From Flavobacterium frigidarium DSM 17623 (lineage in GTDB: Bacteria; Bacteroidota; Bacteroidia; Flavobacteriales; Flavobacteriaceae), in contig NZ_AUDO01000019.1 of assembly GCF_000425505.1 (NCBI RefSeq), positions 1 through 64,000 of the forward strand: DNA of 64,000 bases. The letters run 5' to 3'. Below are positions 1 through 9,800 of this stretch, piece after piece. The translations under genes and the position numbers were made by a program. Position 1 is the stretch's first letter; each line of letters begins with the position of its first letter. The notes under the pieces were generated by a model. It saw only the letters and a list, made by a program, of their open reading frames with translations, was not told the DNA's origin and did no database searches.

Positions 1-960
1 AGGCAAAAAGATTAGATAATCTAAACAGGAAAAAATCAATTTTCCTAACTCCTCTGAATTGACTTCTAAAAGCTTTAATTTTAGCATTAAAGGATTCAGC
101 TGAAGCATTTGTGCTTTGATTATCAAAGTAATTTAGTATTGATTGGTAATTAACCGTTATCGTATTGAGAACAATATTGAAGTTCTTAAATCCAGATTCT
201 TCTACTTTTCTGTACCAATGCGCTAATTTCAACATCGCTACAGTTTTATCATTGTTGTAGATACCTCGTAGTTGCTGGGATAAAATATAAGCTTTCTTTA
301 CATCAGGGTATAATTCAAATTATAGATGTGCTCTTTCTTGTTGGTTATTAGTCCACTTTTCTCTAGATTTATACAGTATATATCGACTTCTGGCTAATAA
401 TTGTTTTACAGTATCTCCATTGTTTAAAAGTTGGGGAGTATGTACTCTGTTTTCTGATTTAGCTTGTAGTATGGCGTGATTCTCTCTGTCCATTGCTTCC
501 CATCGGTACTTGATTCTAATTTCTTGTAAAGCTTCTAATGCTAATTTCTGTTCATGAAAACGATCTGTTACTTGTATAGCTTTTGGAAAACATTTTTTAG
601 CTATCAACTTCATGGAATTAGCCATATCAAGAGTGATTTCTATAACTGCCTGTCTTTTTTTAGAGTCAATTTTACTGACTTGTTCTATCACTTGTTCTGT
701 CTTAGTTCCACTAACAATTGCCACTTACCAACGAACCTTTTTTGCCCTTAGCCTTTTTACTGGTGACAATAAAGTATAGGTCGGCTTAAGATATGGATAC
801 TTCGTCAATAGCTAAATAAGTTTCCATGTTTTGGGGATATTTAATCCATTGGCGTGCATGCTCTCTAGGTTTCTGAGCACTAAAAATTAAGATGTTATTT
901 TATCGTCTTTGAAGTTTTTACCATTAACGCCATAGAAACCTCCAATTACAAGTTATCTAA
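1..960 (-). pseudogene. Decayed ISAon1/ISL3-like DDE transposase (runs off the window start)
   Basis: Read on the minus strand, pieces of one transposase lie in order: YGVNGKNF near 930, then ETYLAIDEVSIS near 800, KKAKGKKGSLV near 740, a 134-residue open stretch (724-320) with TDRFHEQKLALEALQEIRIK and GDTVKQLLARSRY, and finally YFDNQSTNASAESFNAKIKA near 100. These match the DDE transposases common in Flavobacteria (ISAon1 type, related to ISL3). The reading frame is broken by a frameshift near 880, an in-frame stop at 786-788, a small insertion with frameshift near 725-735, and a stop at 320-322. It therefore cannot make a functional enzyme. The C-terminus continues left of the window. The family name is from recall of conserved motifs; the damage is seen directly. 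Confidence 0.8.
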
Positions 961-1425
961 GATGTATATTATCCATTAATTTCTTATTAATAAAAGTTGC
1001 AAATTATTGAGTGCTATATGTTCCTTTGACCAGAATGCTACTCCGGATAGCTAACGGTAAAGTGATTATTTATCATTTAATCTGTTATTCAAGCGACTAT
1101 GTTTAAATCTTGAAGGGACGATCAAACGTTAAGTGATAGATCTTAAATTACTTTATCAAACTCGAAAACTACAGACGATTATTAATATTTTGAAATCGTC
1201 TCAACTTGTTCTAATATGTTAACTTTTTATTAAAAATTTTATATTGCACAAAATTTAACGTAAGGTATAACTGTAATAAATCATTTTTCATTGTAGTTAG
1301 TCGATAAAGTATGCTGATTTTTGCATTATATTTTTATTTTAAAAATGTTATCTGTAATCTTTGAGTAAAAATTAAGATAATTTTTAAAAATTATTCCCAA
1401 ACAATAATTTAACCTCAAATGTATT
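961..1425. other. Non-coding gap upstream of the pilus-like locus
   Basis: Very AT-rich stretch between the transposase remnant and the first pilin-like gene. I see no open reading frame with recognisable content, no terminal inverted repeat that I can pair, and no RNA gene. The promoter of the downstream locus should lie here, but no clean TTG-N19-TAnnTTTG pair stands out. The nearest match is TAATCTTTG around 1354, which has one extra base in the spacer. Confidence 0.5.
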
Positions 1426-1941
1426 ATGAAAAAAATTACTCTATTGACAATCCTAGCTATCGCTGCTTCTGCAAGTAGCGCTTTTGCTCAAACCGTAGTA
1501 AGTGGAGCTGCTACAGCAACTGCGACTATTATCACACCTATTGCCATTACAAAAGTTGTCGATATGAACTTTGGTGATATTTCGACAAATGGAACTGACG
1601 GAACTGTTACTTTAGATTATGCAAGTGGAAGAGTGGCAACAGGTGGAGCTTCCTTTTCAACTGCTTCTCCAGGAACAATTGCTTCTGCTAAATTTACAGT
1701 TACTGGTAAGGCTGGTTATGCCTATTCTATAAGCATACCAACAGCAATTACTCTGACACACACTAATACAACTAGTGTAATGCAAGTAACAAATATCGGC
1801 AACAGTATAGGTGCTGCTGGAACGCTGACGGGAGGTACACAAGATATCTTCGTAGGTGGTAAATTAAATTTAGTGGGATCTCAACTAGCAGGAGTATATA
1901 CAAATACAGCTGACTTGAAGGTTACTGTTAACTATAATTAA
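1426..1941 (+). CDS. DUF4402-type pilin-like protein, candidate major subunit
   Basis: A 171-residue secreted protein. Residues 1-21 form a signal peptide (MKKITLLTILAIAASASSAFA, cut before Q). The rest is a small beta-rich, Ala/Thr/Gly-rich domain with the features of DUF4402: an early ATATIITPIAI strand, a MNFGDI motif, a central GKAGYAYSISIP stretch, and a C-terminal G-VYTNTADLKVTVNYN beta strand. In Proteobacteria DUF4402 proteins are pilin-like subunits encoded beside PapD-like chaperones and ushers, and that is the context here. It is the first gene of the locus and is followed by a hairpin terminator, as for a major subunit needed in excess. Subunit identity is inferred from domain and neighbours; I cannot see how it would polymerise (donor-strand or otherwise). 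Confidence 0.75.
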   Translation: MKKITLLTILAIAASASSAFAQTVVSGAATATATIITPIAITKVVDMNFGDISTNGTDGTVTLDYASGRVATGGASFSTASPGTIASAKFTVTGKAGYAYSISIPTAITLTHTNTTSVMQVTNIGNSIGAAGTLTGGTQDIFVGGKLNLVGSQLAGVYTNTADLKVTVNYN

Positions 1942-1961
1942 AAATCCTTTTGTTAAGCTTT

Positions 1962-1999
1962 AACCCAAATACCACAATGTGTTGTGTATTTGGGTTTTT
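1962..1999 (+). terminator. Hairpin terminator after the first pilin-like gene
   Basis: AACCCAAATACCACAA pairs with TTGTGTATTTGGGTT across a TGTG loop, with one bulged C, followed by a short T run. It lies 20 bases after the stop codon and before the chaperone gene on the same strand. No strong promoter is evident in the 40 bases that follow, so partial read-through into 2038 is likely. Confidence 0.8.
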
Positions 2000-2037
2000 C
2001 TTGCTTTAATGTAACCAGTATGTAAATTGTAATTGCA

Positions 2038-2889
2038 ATGAATACAGAAATCAAGGTTCTCACTTTATCTCCGCAACTTTTGCGTACCGCCTTTTTATTA
2101 ATTTTTTGCCTCTTATTTGGACATTCATTGTTAGCTCAGGGAAACCTAGTGATACACCCTAAACGAATCTTATTTGATGGTAAAAAAAAGACAGAAAAAT
2201 TAGTACTTTCTAATACTGGAAAAGACAGTGCAGTGTATAACATTTCGTTCATAGAATATAAGATGAAGGAGGACGGGGAACTACTGCCTATAGAGAAGGA
2301 AGAGGAAAATTTACATTTTGCTTCGCCTTATGTGCGTCTTTACCCTCGCATTGTTAAATTGGGACCCAATGAATCGCAAATTTTAAAAGTACAGCTGTAT
2401 AACACAGAGAATATTGCCGATGGGGAATATCGATCACACTTATATTTTAGAGCTGAGCAAGAAAAAACGGCATTAGGTACGGCAACTAAAGCTAATGAGT
2501 CTTTGGTTTCTGTGAAACTTGAGGCCATTTTTGGGATTTCTATAGCATGTATCATACGTAAAGGAGAGGATAAAACGTATTTATCGATTTCTGAAATTTC
2601 TTATTCAAAAAGCAAAGACCAAGAGAATTTCCTTGCTTTTAAATTAAATAGGACTGGTAATATGTCTGCTTATGGTGATTTTGTAATTACTTACATAACC
2701 CCAAATGGCAGGCTGTACGAAGTAGGTTCTGTTAAAGGTATTGGACTATATCTTCCAGGGACCGTACGTAATATGAAAGTTACACTTAATACACTAAGTA
2801 ATGTAAATTTTAGAGGAGGTTCGTTTAAAGTTGTATTTACTGAGAATGAGAGCAAAAAAATTCTTGCAGAAGCTGATTTGAATTTGTAA
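2038..2889 (+). CDS. PapD-like periplasmic pilus chaperone
   Basis: 283 residues with an N-terminal signal sequence (hydrophobic core near 18-32, cut after SLLAQ). The mature part reads as two immunoglobulin-like domains. The N-terminal domain has the pattern of alternative chaperones that pair with DUF4402 pilins: IHPKRILFDGKKKTEKLVL near 37-55, NTGKDSAVYNISFIEYKM, then SPYVRLYPRIVKLGPNESQ and GEYRSHLYFR. The last two correspond to the edge strand and the GEYRSHL signature of this chaperone group. Such proteins donate a strand to unfolded pilin subunits and deliver them to the usher. It sits between two DUF4402 genes and just upstream of the usher-like gene, which supports the role. An ATG with little ribosome-binding signal is normal for this phylum. 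Confidence 0.8.
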   Translation: MNTEIKVLTLSPQLLRTAFLLIFCLLFGHSLLAQGNLVIHPKRILFDGKKKTEKLVLSNTGKDSAVYNISFIEYKMKEDGELLPIEKEEENLHFASPYVRLYPRIVKLGPNESQILKVQLYNTENIADGEYRSHLYFRAEQEKTALGTATKANESLVSVKLEAIFGISIACIIRKGEDKTYLSISEISYSKSKDQENFLAFKLNRTGNMSAYGDFVITYITPNGRLYEVGSVKGIGLYLPGTVRNMKVTLNTLSNVNFRGGSFKVVFTENESKKILAEADLNL

Positions 2890-2942
2890 AGCAAACTTGC
2901 GATAAGTGATTTGCATTGCCGATCAGTAAACCGGACTGAATA

Positions 2943-3473
2943 ATGATAAAGATAAAAAGTAATCAATACCGATTTTTGCATTTGCTATTACTGGCAATGT
3001 TTTTTCTTTTTATAAATAATTCAAATGCACAGCCGGGATTACCACAACGTGAAATTACAGTAGTACCTACACAACCTATCGACTTTGGTACATTTTATGT
3101 AACTAGTGCGGGTTCCATCAAAGTAGACTTTCAGGGAAATGTAACTACAACTGGTGGAGTTATATCTGTTAATACTAGCTCTGTGACTCCTGCGATATTT
3201 GAAATTAAGCTGTGTCAAGGTAGGACTGTTACACTGAGCAATGTGTACTCTGTATATATTAACGGTAGTAATGGTGGTCAATTAGAGCTAGTAATTGGTG
3301 AAGCTAAGAGAGATGGCTTGGGCGACATATTGAAAAATGGCAGTTCATTTGCAGTGGATACAAACTGTACATTTACAACAATACTTCGAGCAGGAGGTAC
3401 TCTTATTGTACCGGCTAATGCTGTACCAGGAATTTATGTCGGGAGTTTTCCTATGACTTTTACCCAACAATAA
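2943..3473 (+). CDS. DUF4402-type pilin-like protein, candidate minor or tip subunit
   Basis: 176 residues. Residues 1-29 form a signal peptide ending NNSNAQ. The mature domain has the same plan as the 1426 gene: ITVVPTQPIDFGTFYVTSAG, a central strand set, a Gly/Thr-rich middle, and a C-terminal VPGIYVGSFPMTFTQQ strand. It differs in sequence and carries two cysteines (near CQGRTVTL and DTNCTFTT), unlike the first pilin, which has none after the signal peptide. Its stop overlaps the usher start by one base (TAATG), so the two are translationally coupled. A minor or tip subunit role is inferred from its lower-expression position after the terminator and from tight coupling to the usher. Confidence 0.7.
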   Translation: MIKIKSNQYRFLHLLLLAMFFLFINNSNAQPGLPQREITVVPTQPIDFGTFYVTSAGSIKVDFQGNVTTTGGVISVNTSSVTPAIFEIKLCQGRTVTLSNVYSVYINGSNGGQLELVIGEAKRDGLGDILKNGSSFAVDTNCTFTTILRAGGTLIVPANAVPGIYVGSFPMTFTQQ

Positions 3474-6400
3474 TGGCCGGAATAAAAATAAATATTTTCA
3501 AAACTGAAGTCAGTCAGCGTGCTGAAAAAATCTGCATGAGGCTGTTTTTGTTGCTTATTTTTATGGTTTTTGCAGTTGGTCATGCTGCAGAGAATCCGAT
3601 AAACAAAGTTATAAAGCTAGATCCTATAATGTCAATTGACGAAATACCAGTAGAAATTTTTATTAAGGGATATGGGCGGATAGAGGCGGATGTTCTTATC
3701 ACGGATAGGAACAGAATTTATATTGATGTCAACGATTTGTTTGATAAATTAGGGATTTTGTGCGTACGAACAAATGATAAATTCACTGGTTTCATTGAAA
3801 ATGAGAATAGACCTTATGTAATTGATTTCGAAGAAAAACAAATCACAATTGACCAAAATACAATTCGCTCGCCAAATGGATTTACTAAAGAATCAGCTGC
3901 AATATTCGTAGAATCAACAGTGCTTAACGAAGCATTTGGTTTTAATATGATTTTCAATTACCGCTCTTTATCTATTGTAATGGATGCAAATTTTGAGTTA
4001 CCGTTAGTAAAAAAGACTAGATTAGAGAAAATAAGACAAAATGTATCGTTGTTGCAGACACAAAATGAAGTGAAATCTGACACTATTATTGGTAGAAACT
4101 ATCACTTATTAAAAGGATTGGCTATTGATTGGGGAGTTAATTTGAGCCAAATAGGGGGGCAAAAGTCATTCAATAATTACGCTCTTGGTTTAGGTACAGA
4201 GTTATTATATGGTGAAGCTAAAGTAGGTTTTGCATATTATGATCAAGTTAAGTTTGATCGTAGACAACTTTACTACAACTGGCGATGGATCGATAATGAG
4301 AGTAAAATCATAAAGCAGGCTCAAGTTGGTAAAGTTCCAGCACAAAGTATTTCATTTTTGGGTGCGCCTTTAGTAGGAGCAACTATTACTAATTCACCTA
4401 ATACAATTAGAAAAGCAAAAGGCTCTTATATTATTAGAGATTATACTGAACCTAACTGGACGGTAGAGCTTTATTTAAACGATGTTCTTATAAATTATAC
4501 GGCATCTGATGCTTCTGGGTTGTATATTTTTGAGGTCCCAATTATATATGGTTATACTACACTAAAATTAAAGTTTTATGGGTTATTAGGCGAAGAGCGC
4601 GTAGAAGAGCGTACCATGAATACTCCATATACTTTTATGCCTGAAAATGTTATGGAGTACAACGTAACAGGCGGTGTATTAGAAGATGATAGAGGGAGTC
4701 AGTTTGGTAGAGGAGAATTCAATTATGGTGTAACTAAATCGCTAACTGTAGGTGGAGGAATAGAGTATTTATCATCTATAATTGATCAGCCAGCCATTCC
4801 ATTTGCAAATGTGGCCTATCAACCATTTACTAAAATGGTTCTTAAAATGAAATATGCTAATGGTGTAAGTTATGGCGGGTTGTTAAATTATTACTTTGGA
4901 CAAAGCACATTTTTAGAGGTTGATTATATTAATTATGTGGAAGGTCAGAGAGCTACTTTGAATATAACTAATGAAGAACTCAGAGTCCAGTTGACTTTAC
5001 CATTTAAAAGTTCGAAAATCTCAGGGAGTACACAGTTTAATTTTATGCAATATGGCTACGATACTTTTAATTTCAATCAGTTTAATGCTGTTTTTTCTGG
5101 TCGCTATAAAAATTATTCATCTAATGTTTCATTGTCTTCTAACTGGATTACCGATAAGGATCCATTCATAAGCACCACTGTTGTTTTTGCACATCGCCTG
5201 AGAAATGGATTCACAATTCGGCCTTCATTTCAATACAATGTGAGTGATTCTAATATGATACGTTTTAGAGCAGATCTTGAAAAACGTTTGGCGAAGATGT
5301 CTTTTTCGGCTTCTTATGAACGCAATGTACAGTTCTCAACAGACAACTTATTTTTCAATCTTAAATACGATTTGCCTTATGCTCGTACAAATGTATCAGC
5401 TACCTATGCAAATAACAATATGAATTTAGCTCAAGGTGCTCAGGGAAGTTTGACTTTTGGAGGCAATAATGGTTATGTTAATAAGGGGAATAATTCGGCG
5501 TTAGGTAAAGGAGGTATTTTGCTATACCCCTATTTAGATCTTAATCAAAATGGAAAACGTGATGATGGGGAAAAAATAGTTTTGCTAAATAACGTGAGAA
5601 TATCTGGAGCTAAAGCAGTTATTAGTCAGAAAGATTCTATTATAAGAATTTCTGATTTAAATGCTTTCGTAAAATATAACATAGAATTTTCAGATGCCGA
5701 ATTGGAAAATATTTCATGGAAATTTAAAAATCATAGTTACCAAATTTTAGTAGATCCTAATCAGTACAAGAAAGTAGAAGTGCCTATTGTCGTTATGGGC
5801 GAAATAGGTGGTACGGTATTTATGAATAAAGCCAATCAGTCAAAAGGGTTGGGTCGAATCTCAGTACAGATATTTAATTCAGTGGGTAAAAAAGTTGCTG
5901 AAGTATTAAGCGAGTCAGATGGATATTTCAATTATTTAGGACTAAAACCAGGGAAGTACACCGTTCTCCCTGATGCAAAACAACTGAATAATCTAGATTA
6001 TCAATCTAGTCCTAAGTCACACGAAATAGCTATCGATATAACTGAAGACGGGACAGTCCTAGAAGGATTGGATTTTTATATTACAAGTAGAGAGAAAAGT
6101 CTATCCTCCACTTTTAATATAGCGAAACCTGTTGATAAAGTAGTAGAGGAAAATTCGCTAAGTAATAAAACGGTAGCACCATTTGAGCAAAATGTAGAAA
6201 GCGACAAAATTTATTTTACAGTGAAAGTTGGCGACTATAAAGATCATAATCTGCCTAAAAAGTTAGAGAATCTGGATACAGTTTTTTACGAAGATGGGGG
6301 TGATGGTACTGTTCAATATTATTATGGGCTATTTGATACTAAAGAGAGAGCTGTTATTGCAAAAAACATCTTAGTTTTTAGAGGGATTTTCAATACATCA

Positions 6401-6796
6401 ATAGTAGAGTACCAAGATGGGAAGGTAATTCTGAATGCTGAATCTAATGATAAAAAGCAAAATGATTTCAGCAATATTGCCAATCCCATTTTAGGAGAAA
6501 AGCAGACTACGACCAGAAAAAATATTTCCTTCGGAAGGATTTTCGATAATAAAGAAGCTTTTTTTAGCATACAAATAGGAACTTTCAAAAACTACGTGCC
6601 TTCGAGCCGTCTTGAAGAGTTTCAACCTGTCTACTATGAATTAATAGAAGGTGATCTAATAAGATATGTTTCAGGAAAATTTGAAACATTTAACGAGGCA
6701 AAAAAAATGAAATTTAAAATAACTAGTAAAGGGATCCAAGATGCTTTTATTGTGAAGTATGTAGAGGGTGTTAGGTATAGCTTGCCTAAAAAATAG
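3473..6796 (+). CDS. Usher-like outer-membrane protein with Cna-like and two SPOR-like C-terminal repeats
   Basis: 1107 residues. The signal peptide is internal to the long N-terminus; an alternative start at M22 (ATG at 3536) gives a cleaner one (MRLFLLLIFMVFAVGHAA). Residues 45-190 resemble the periplasmic N-terminal part of ushers. Residues 200-680 look like a beta-barrel with a plug-type insert: WTVELYLNDVLINYT followed by SGLYIFEVPIIYGYTTLKLK is the usher middle-domain pattern. After LDLNQNGKRDDGE (near 685) come carboxypeptidase-regulatory/Cna-B-like folds (EIGGTVFMNK near 777, LKPGKYTVLPDA near 830). The C-terminus holds two related stretches at about 912-990 and 1030-1107 (IYFTVKVGDYKDH; FFSIQIGTFKNY) with the SPOR pattern. 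It is probably the secretion pore for the two pilin-like proteins. The SPOR-like tail is unusual for an usher. Confidence 0.7.
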   Translation: MAGIKINIFKTEVSQRAEKICMRLFLLLIFMVFAVGHAAENPINKVIKLDPIMSIDEIPVEIFIKGYGRIEADVLITDRNRIYIDVNDLFDKLGILCVRTNDKFTGFIENENRPYVIDFEEKQITIDQNTIRSPNGFTKESAAIFVESTVLNEAFGFNMIFNYRSLSIVMDANFELPLVKKTRLEKIRQNVSLLQTQNEVKSDTIIGRNYHLLKGLAIDWGVNLSQIGGQKSFNNYALGLGTELLYGEAKVGFAYYDQVKFDRRQLYYNWRWIDNESKIIKQAQVGKVPAQSISFLGAPLVGATITNSPNTIRKAKGSYIIRDYTEPNWTVELYLNDVLINYTASDASGLYIFEVPIIYGYTTLKLKFYGLLGEERVEERTMNTPYTFMPENVMEYNVTGGVLEDDRGSQFGRGEFNYGVTKSLTVGGGIEYLSSIIDQPAIPFANVAYQPFTKMVLKMKYANGVSYGGLLNYYFGQSTFLEVDYINYVEGQRATLNITNEELRVQLTLPFKSSKISGSTQFNFMQYGYDTFNFNQFNAVFSGRYKNYSSNVSLSSNWITDKDPFISTTVVFAHRLRNGFTIRPSFQYNVSDSNMIRFRADLEKRLAKMSFSASYERNVQFSTDNLFFNLKYDLPYARTNVSATYANNNMNLAQGAQGSLTFGGNNGYVNKGNNSALGKGGILLYPYLDLNQNGKRDDGEKIVLLNNVRISGAKAVISQKDSIIRISDLNAFVKYNIEFSDAELENISWKFKNHSYQILVDPNQYKKVEVPIVVMGEIGGTVFMNKANQSKGLGRISVQIFNSVGKKVAEVLSESDGYFNYLGLKPGKYTVLPDAKQLNNLDYQSSPKSHEIAIDITEDGTVLEGLDFYITSREKSLSSTFNIAKPVDKVVEENSLSNKTVAPFEQNVESDKIYFTVKVGDYKDHNLPKKLENLDTVFYEDGGDGTVQYYYGLFDTKERAVIAKNILVFRGIFNTSIVEYQDGKVILNAESNDKKQNDFSNIANPILGEKQTTTRKNISFGRIFDNKEAFFSIQIGTFKNYVPSSRLEEFQPVYYELIEGDLIRYVSGKFETFNEAKKMKFKITSKGIQDAFIVKYVEGVRYSLPKK

Positions 6797-6862
6797 TACT
6801 CACTTTATATGATCAAAAGTTTATTTTAAAATGATATTTTTTATTCTCAAAAAAATACGATT

Positions 6863-9800
6863 TTGAAAACAAAATTACTTTACATATTAACCTTATTTTT
6901 AAGCTCATATTACGTGCTGGCGCAAATTGCTCCAACACAGAATATTGTGTGTCAAAATGAAGAGGTAACCTATAGCTATGCAACGGCTTATGATACGTAT
7001 AAATGGACAGTGGTTGGAGGAACTCCTACTAGCACCACTTCGTCAACGATAAATGTCACCTGGGGATATGGAAACAGAGGTACCCTAACATTTGAAGGGT
7101 TTATCGGTGGTGCTTCTCAAGGTGTTGTATCGAAAAGAATTTATATTGACCAAAAAGCAGCTTTTACGGCCACATCAAATCCAACCATTGTAGCGGGACA
7201 AACAACCAATATTGGGTTGACTTTTGCTAACAAATCCATTAAATTAAATGGGACAACCGACTATGTTGGAATTTCAAACTCGAGTTTAATCAATCTTGCT
7301 ACTACAGATTACCGCACAGTAATGTTATGGTTTAAGGCCAACGATGTAACAACTCGTCAGGTTTTGTATAACGAAGGTGGTGCAACTAATGGACTTTCGA
7401 TGTATATTGAAGGTGGAAAAGTGTATTGCTTACCGTGGGAAAGTAATACACCTTGGAACGCACCTAGTGCCAATATTGTTACAGGACAGTGGTATCATGT
7501 TGCCTTTGTATTTGATCAAAATGCAACTGATGGTTACCATTTTAAAGGGTATTTGAACGGGACACTTATTGGTGCTTATAATGAAGGGACAAAAGCGAGC
7601 AACGGTATCAATGCCCATTCTGGCGCTGTAGCGATTGGATCCAATTCTAATATTCGTTTTCAAAACAATACGACGAGCTCAAATAATTATTTTAATGGAA
7701 GGATAGACGGTTTTAAATTGTGGAACCGATCCTTGTTGCAATCTGAGGTTATTATCGAAAAAGACCACGTACTAAATGCACCCGTGGTTGATGCCGATTT
7801 GGATGTATATATCAATTTTGATAATTCGGTTTTAGATCTGTCAAGTACCGTAAGTGCTGAGGACGGTGCCCTTTATGGTAGTCCAACCTATGATGATGAC
7901 GTTCCGTTGAATCCTACAATAGTTTGGAGTCCGGGAGGTGCAAATACGGCTACTATTGCTGTGAATCCAACAACGAATACAAGTTACACCTATACACTTA
8001 CCGAAAAACTGTCTAATGTTTGTTCGCAAACGGGGAGCATTGATGTTTTTGTAACGATTCCAAACGATAAGGATGGGGATGGTGTGGGAGATATTTTTGA
8101 TTTGGATGCAGATAATGATGGTATCTTAAACGCGATTGAAAACAATTGTACTCCTACTGCGGGTTATGATGGCTATTGGTCATTGGACAACATGACTACT
8201 GATTTGTCTGGAAATAATTATAATGCACAATCGGGCAGCTCTGTTTCATTTTCCACAGATAGTAAAAAGGGAACGCATTCGGCATCTTTCAACGGAACTT
8301 CTAATTATTTGCAGTACAGTAATGGTACTTTTTTGAACCAAGCAATCACTAATTTTTCGTATTCTATTTGGATTAAACCAAGTTCACTTTCGGGTATTCA
8401 AACCATTTTTGAAGAAGGAGGAACGGTTAATGGTGTTGCTGTTCGTTTAAACGGTGCAACATTAGAGGCAGCAGTGCGCGAAGGTGGCGATGCAACGCAG
8501 AAAAATACGGCTACATTCACGTATCCGGGTGATGGCTTATGGCATCATGTAGCGCTTACCTATAGCAATGGAAACGTGATTTTGTATCTCGATGGAGTTG
8601 CTTCAACCACCTTGGCTACAGGATTTGGTGATTTAGCAGCACATTCGGATGCACAACATATTGGGTATTCAAACGGAGGTGCTTTTGGTGCTTCTTCAGC
8701 AAATTATTTTGGGGGATTGATGGATGATATAGTGCATTATCCTTCGGTTTTATCTGGTAGTGAGATCAGTAAAATAGTGTTAGGATGTGACAATGACAAT
8801 GATGGAATTCCGAATCATTTAGATACCGACAGTGACAACGATGGCTGTTTTGATGCTAATGAAGCCTACGGCTCGCTAGTGGACACCAACAATGACGGAA
8901 CTTATGGCGGGATAACAGGTTCTCCACAAGTAGATGCTTTTGGTAAAGTTTTAAGTGCAAGTTATGCCACTCCATTGACCACTTCTGGTGGAAAAAGTAC
9001 CTATACTCAAGGAATTAGTGTCAATGTGACCACGGTTCCTGTAAATAAAACAGCCTGTGAGGGGCAAAATGTAACTTTTTCAGCCACGGCAACAACAGCT
9101 ACTTTGACCACTATTCCAGCAACAACAGCCAACACGACTGTTAGTTACCAATGGCAGGTAAGTACTAATAACGGAAGTACCTATGTTGATTTATCGGGTC
9201 AATCGGGAACTGTAGCAAGTGGAACATCGGTAGGGCTTACGCTCACGGGTGTAACCGCTATCATGACCGGGAATCGCTATCGAGTAAAATTCACAAACGA
9301 AGCTAATATCATTGGAGCGACTGCAACGGCTACTTTAACGGTGAATCCTATTCCTACCATTACACAAACTACAAATGCATCTAGTTGTGGAATAGGAAGT
9401 GTGGTTTTGAGTGCGACTGCTTCGGCAGGGACCATAAATTGGTATGCTGCAGCTACAGGTGGAAGTTCTTTGGGAACGGGTACGAGTTTCACAACTCCCG
9501 TATTATCAACAACAACTTCGTATTGGGTTGATGCTACAAATACGAGTTGTACCACAGTAACGCGAACTCAAGTAACGGCAATAATTAGTACTGGTAATGT
9601 TGAAGTTGCTGCAAGTACCGGAACAATTTTTGGATGCTATTCGACAGTAAAAGAAGCTTTTGATAAAATTAATGATGGGACACATCAAGGAGTAATTACC
9701 ATTAAAATAAGAGGGAATACAACTGAAACAGCTACGGCTACTTTGAATAATTCTGAAAACGGATCTTCTTTGTATTCTTCGGTTTTACTTTATCCTACGG

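Noticed and set aside
320..724. A 134-residue minus-strand reading frame as an intact gene
   Set aside because: It is the middle of a transposase that continues in both directions through stops and frameshifts, so it was called as part of a pseudogene.
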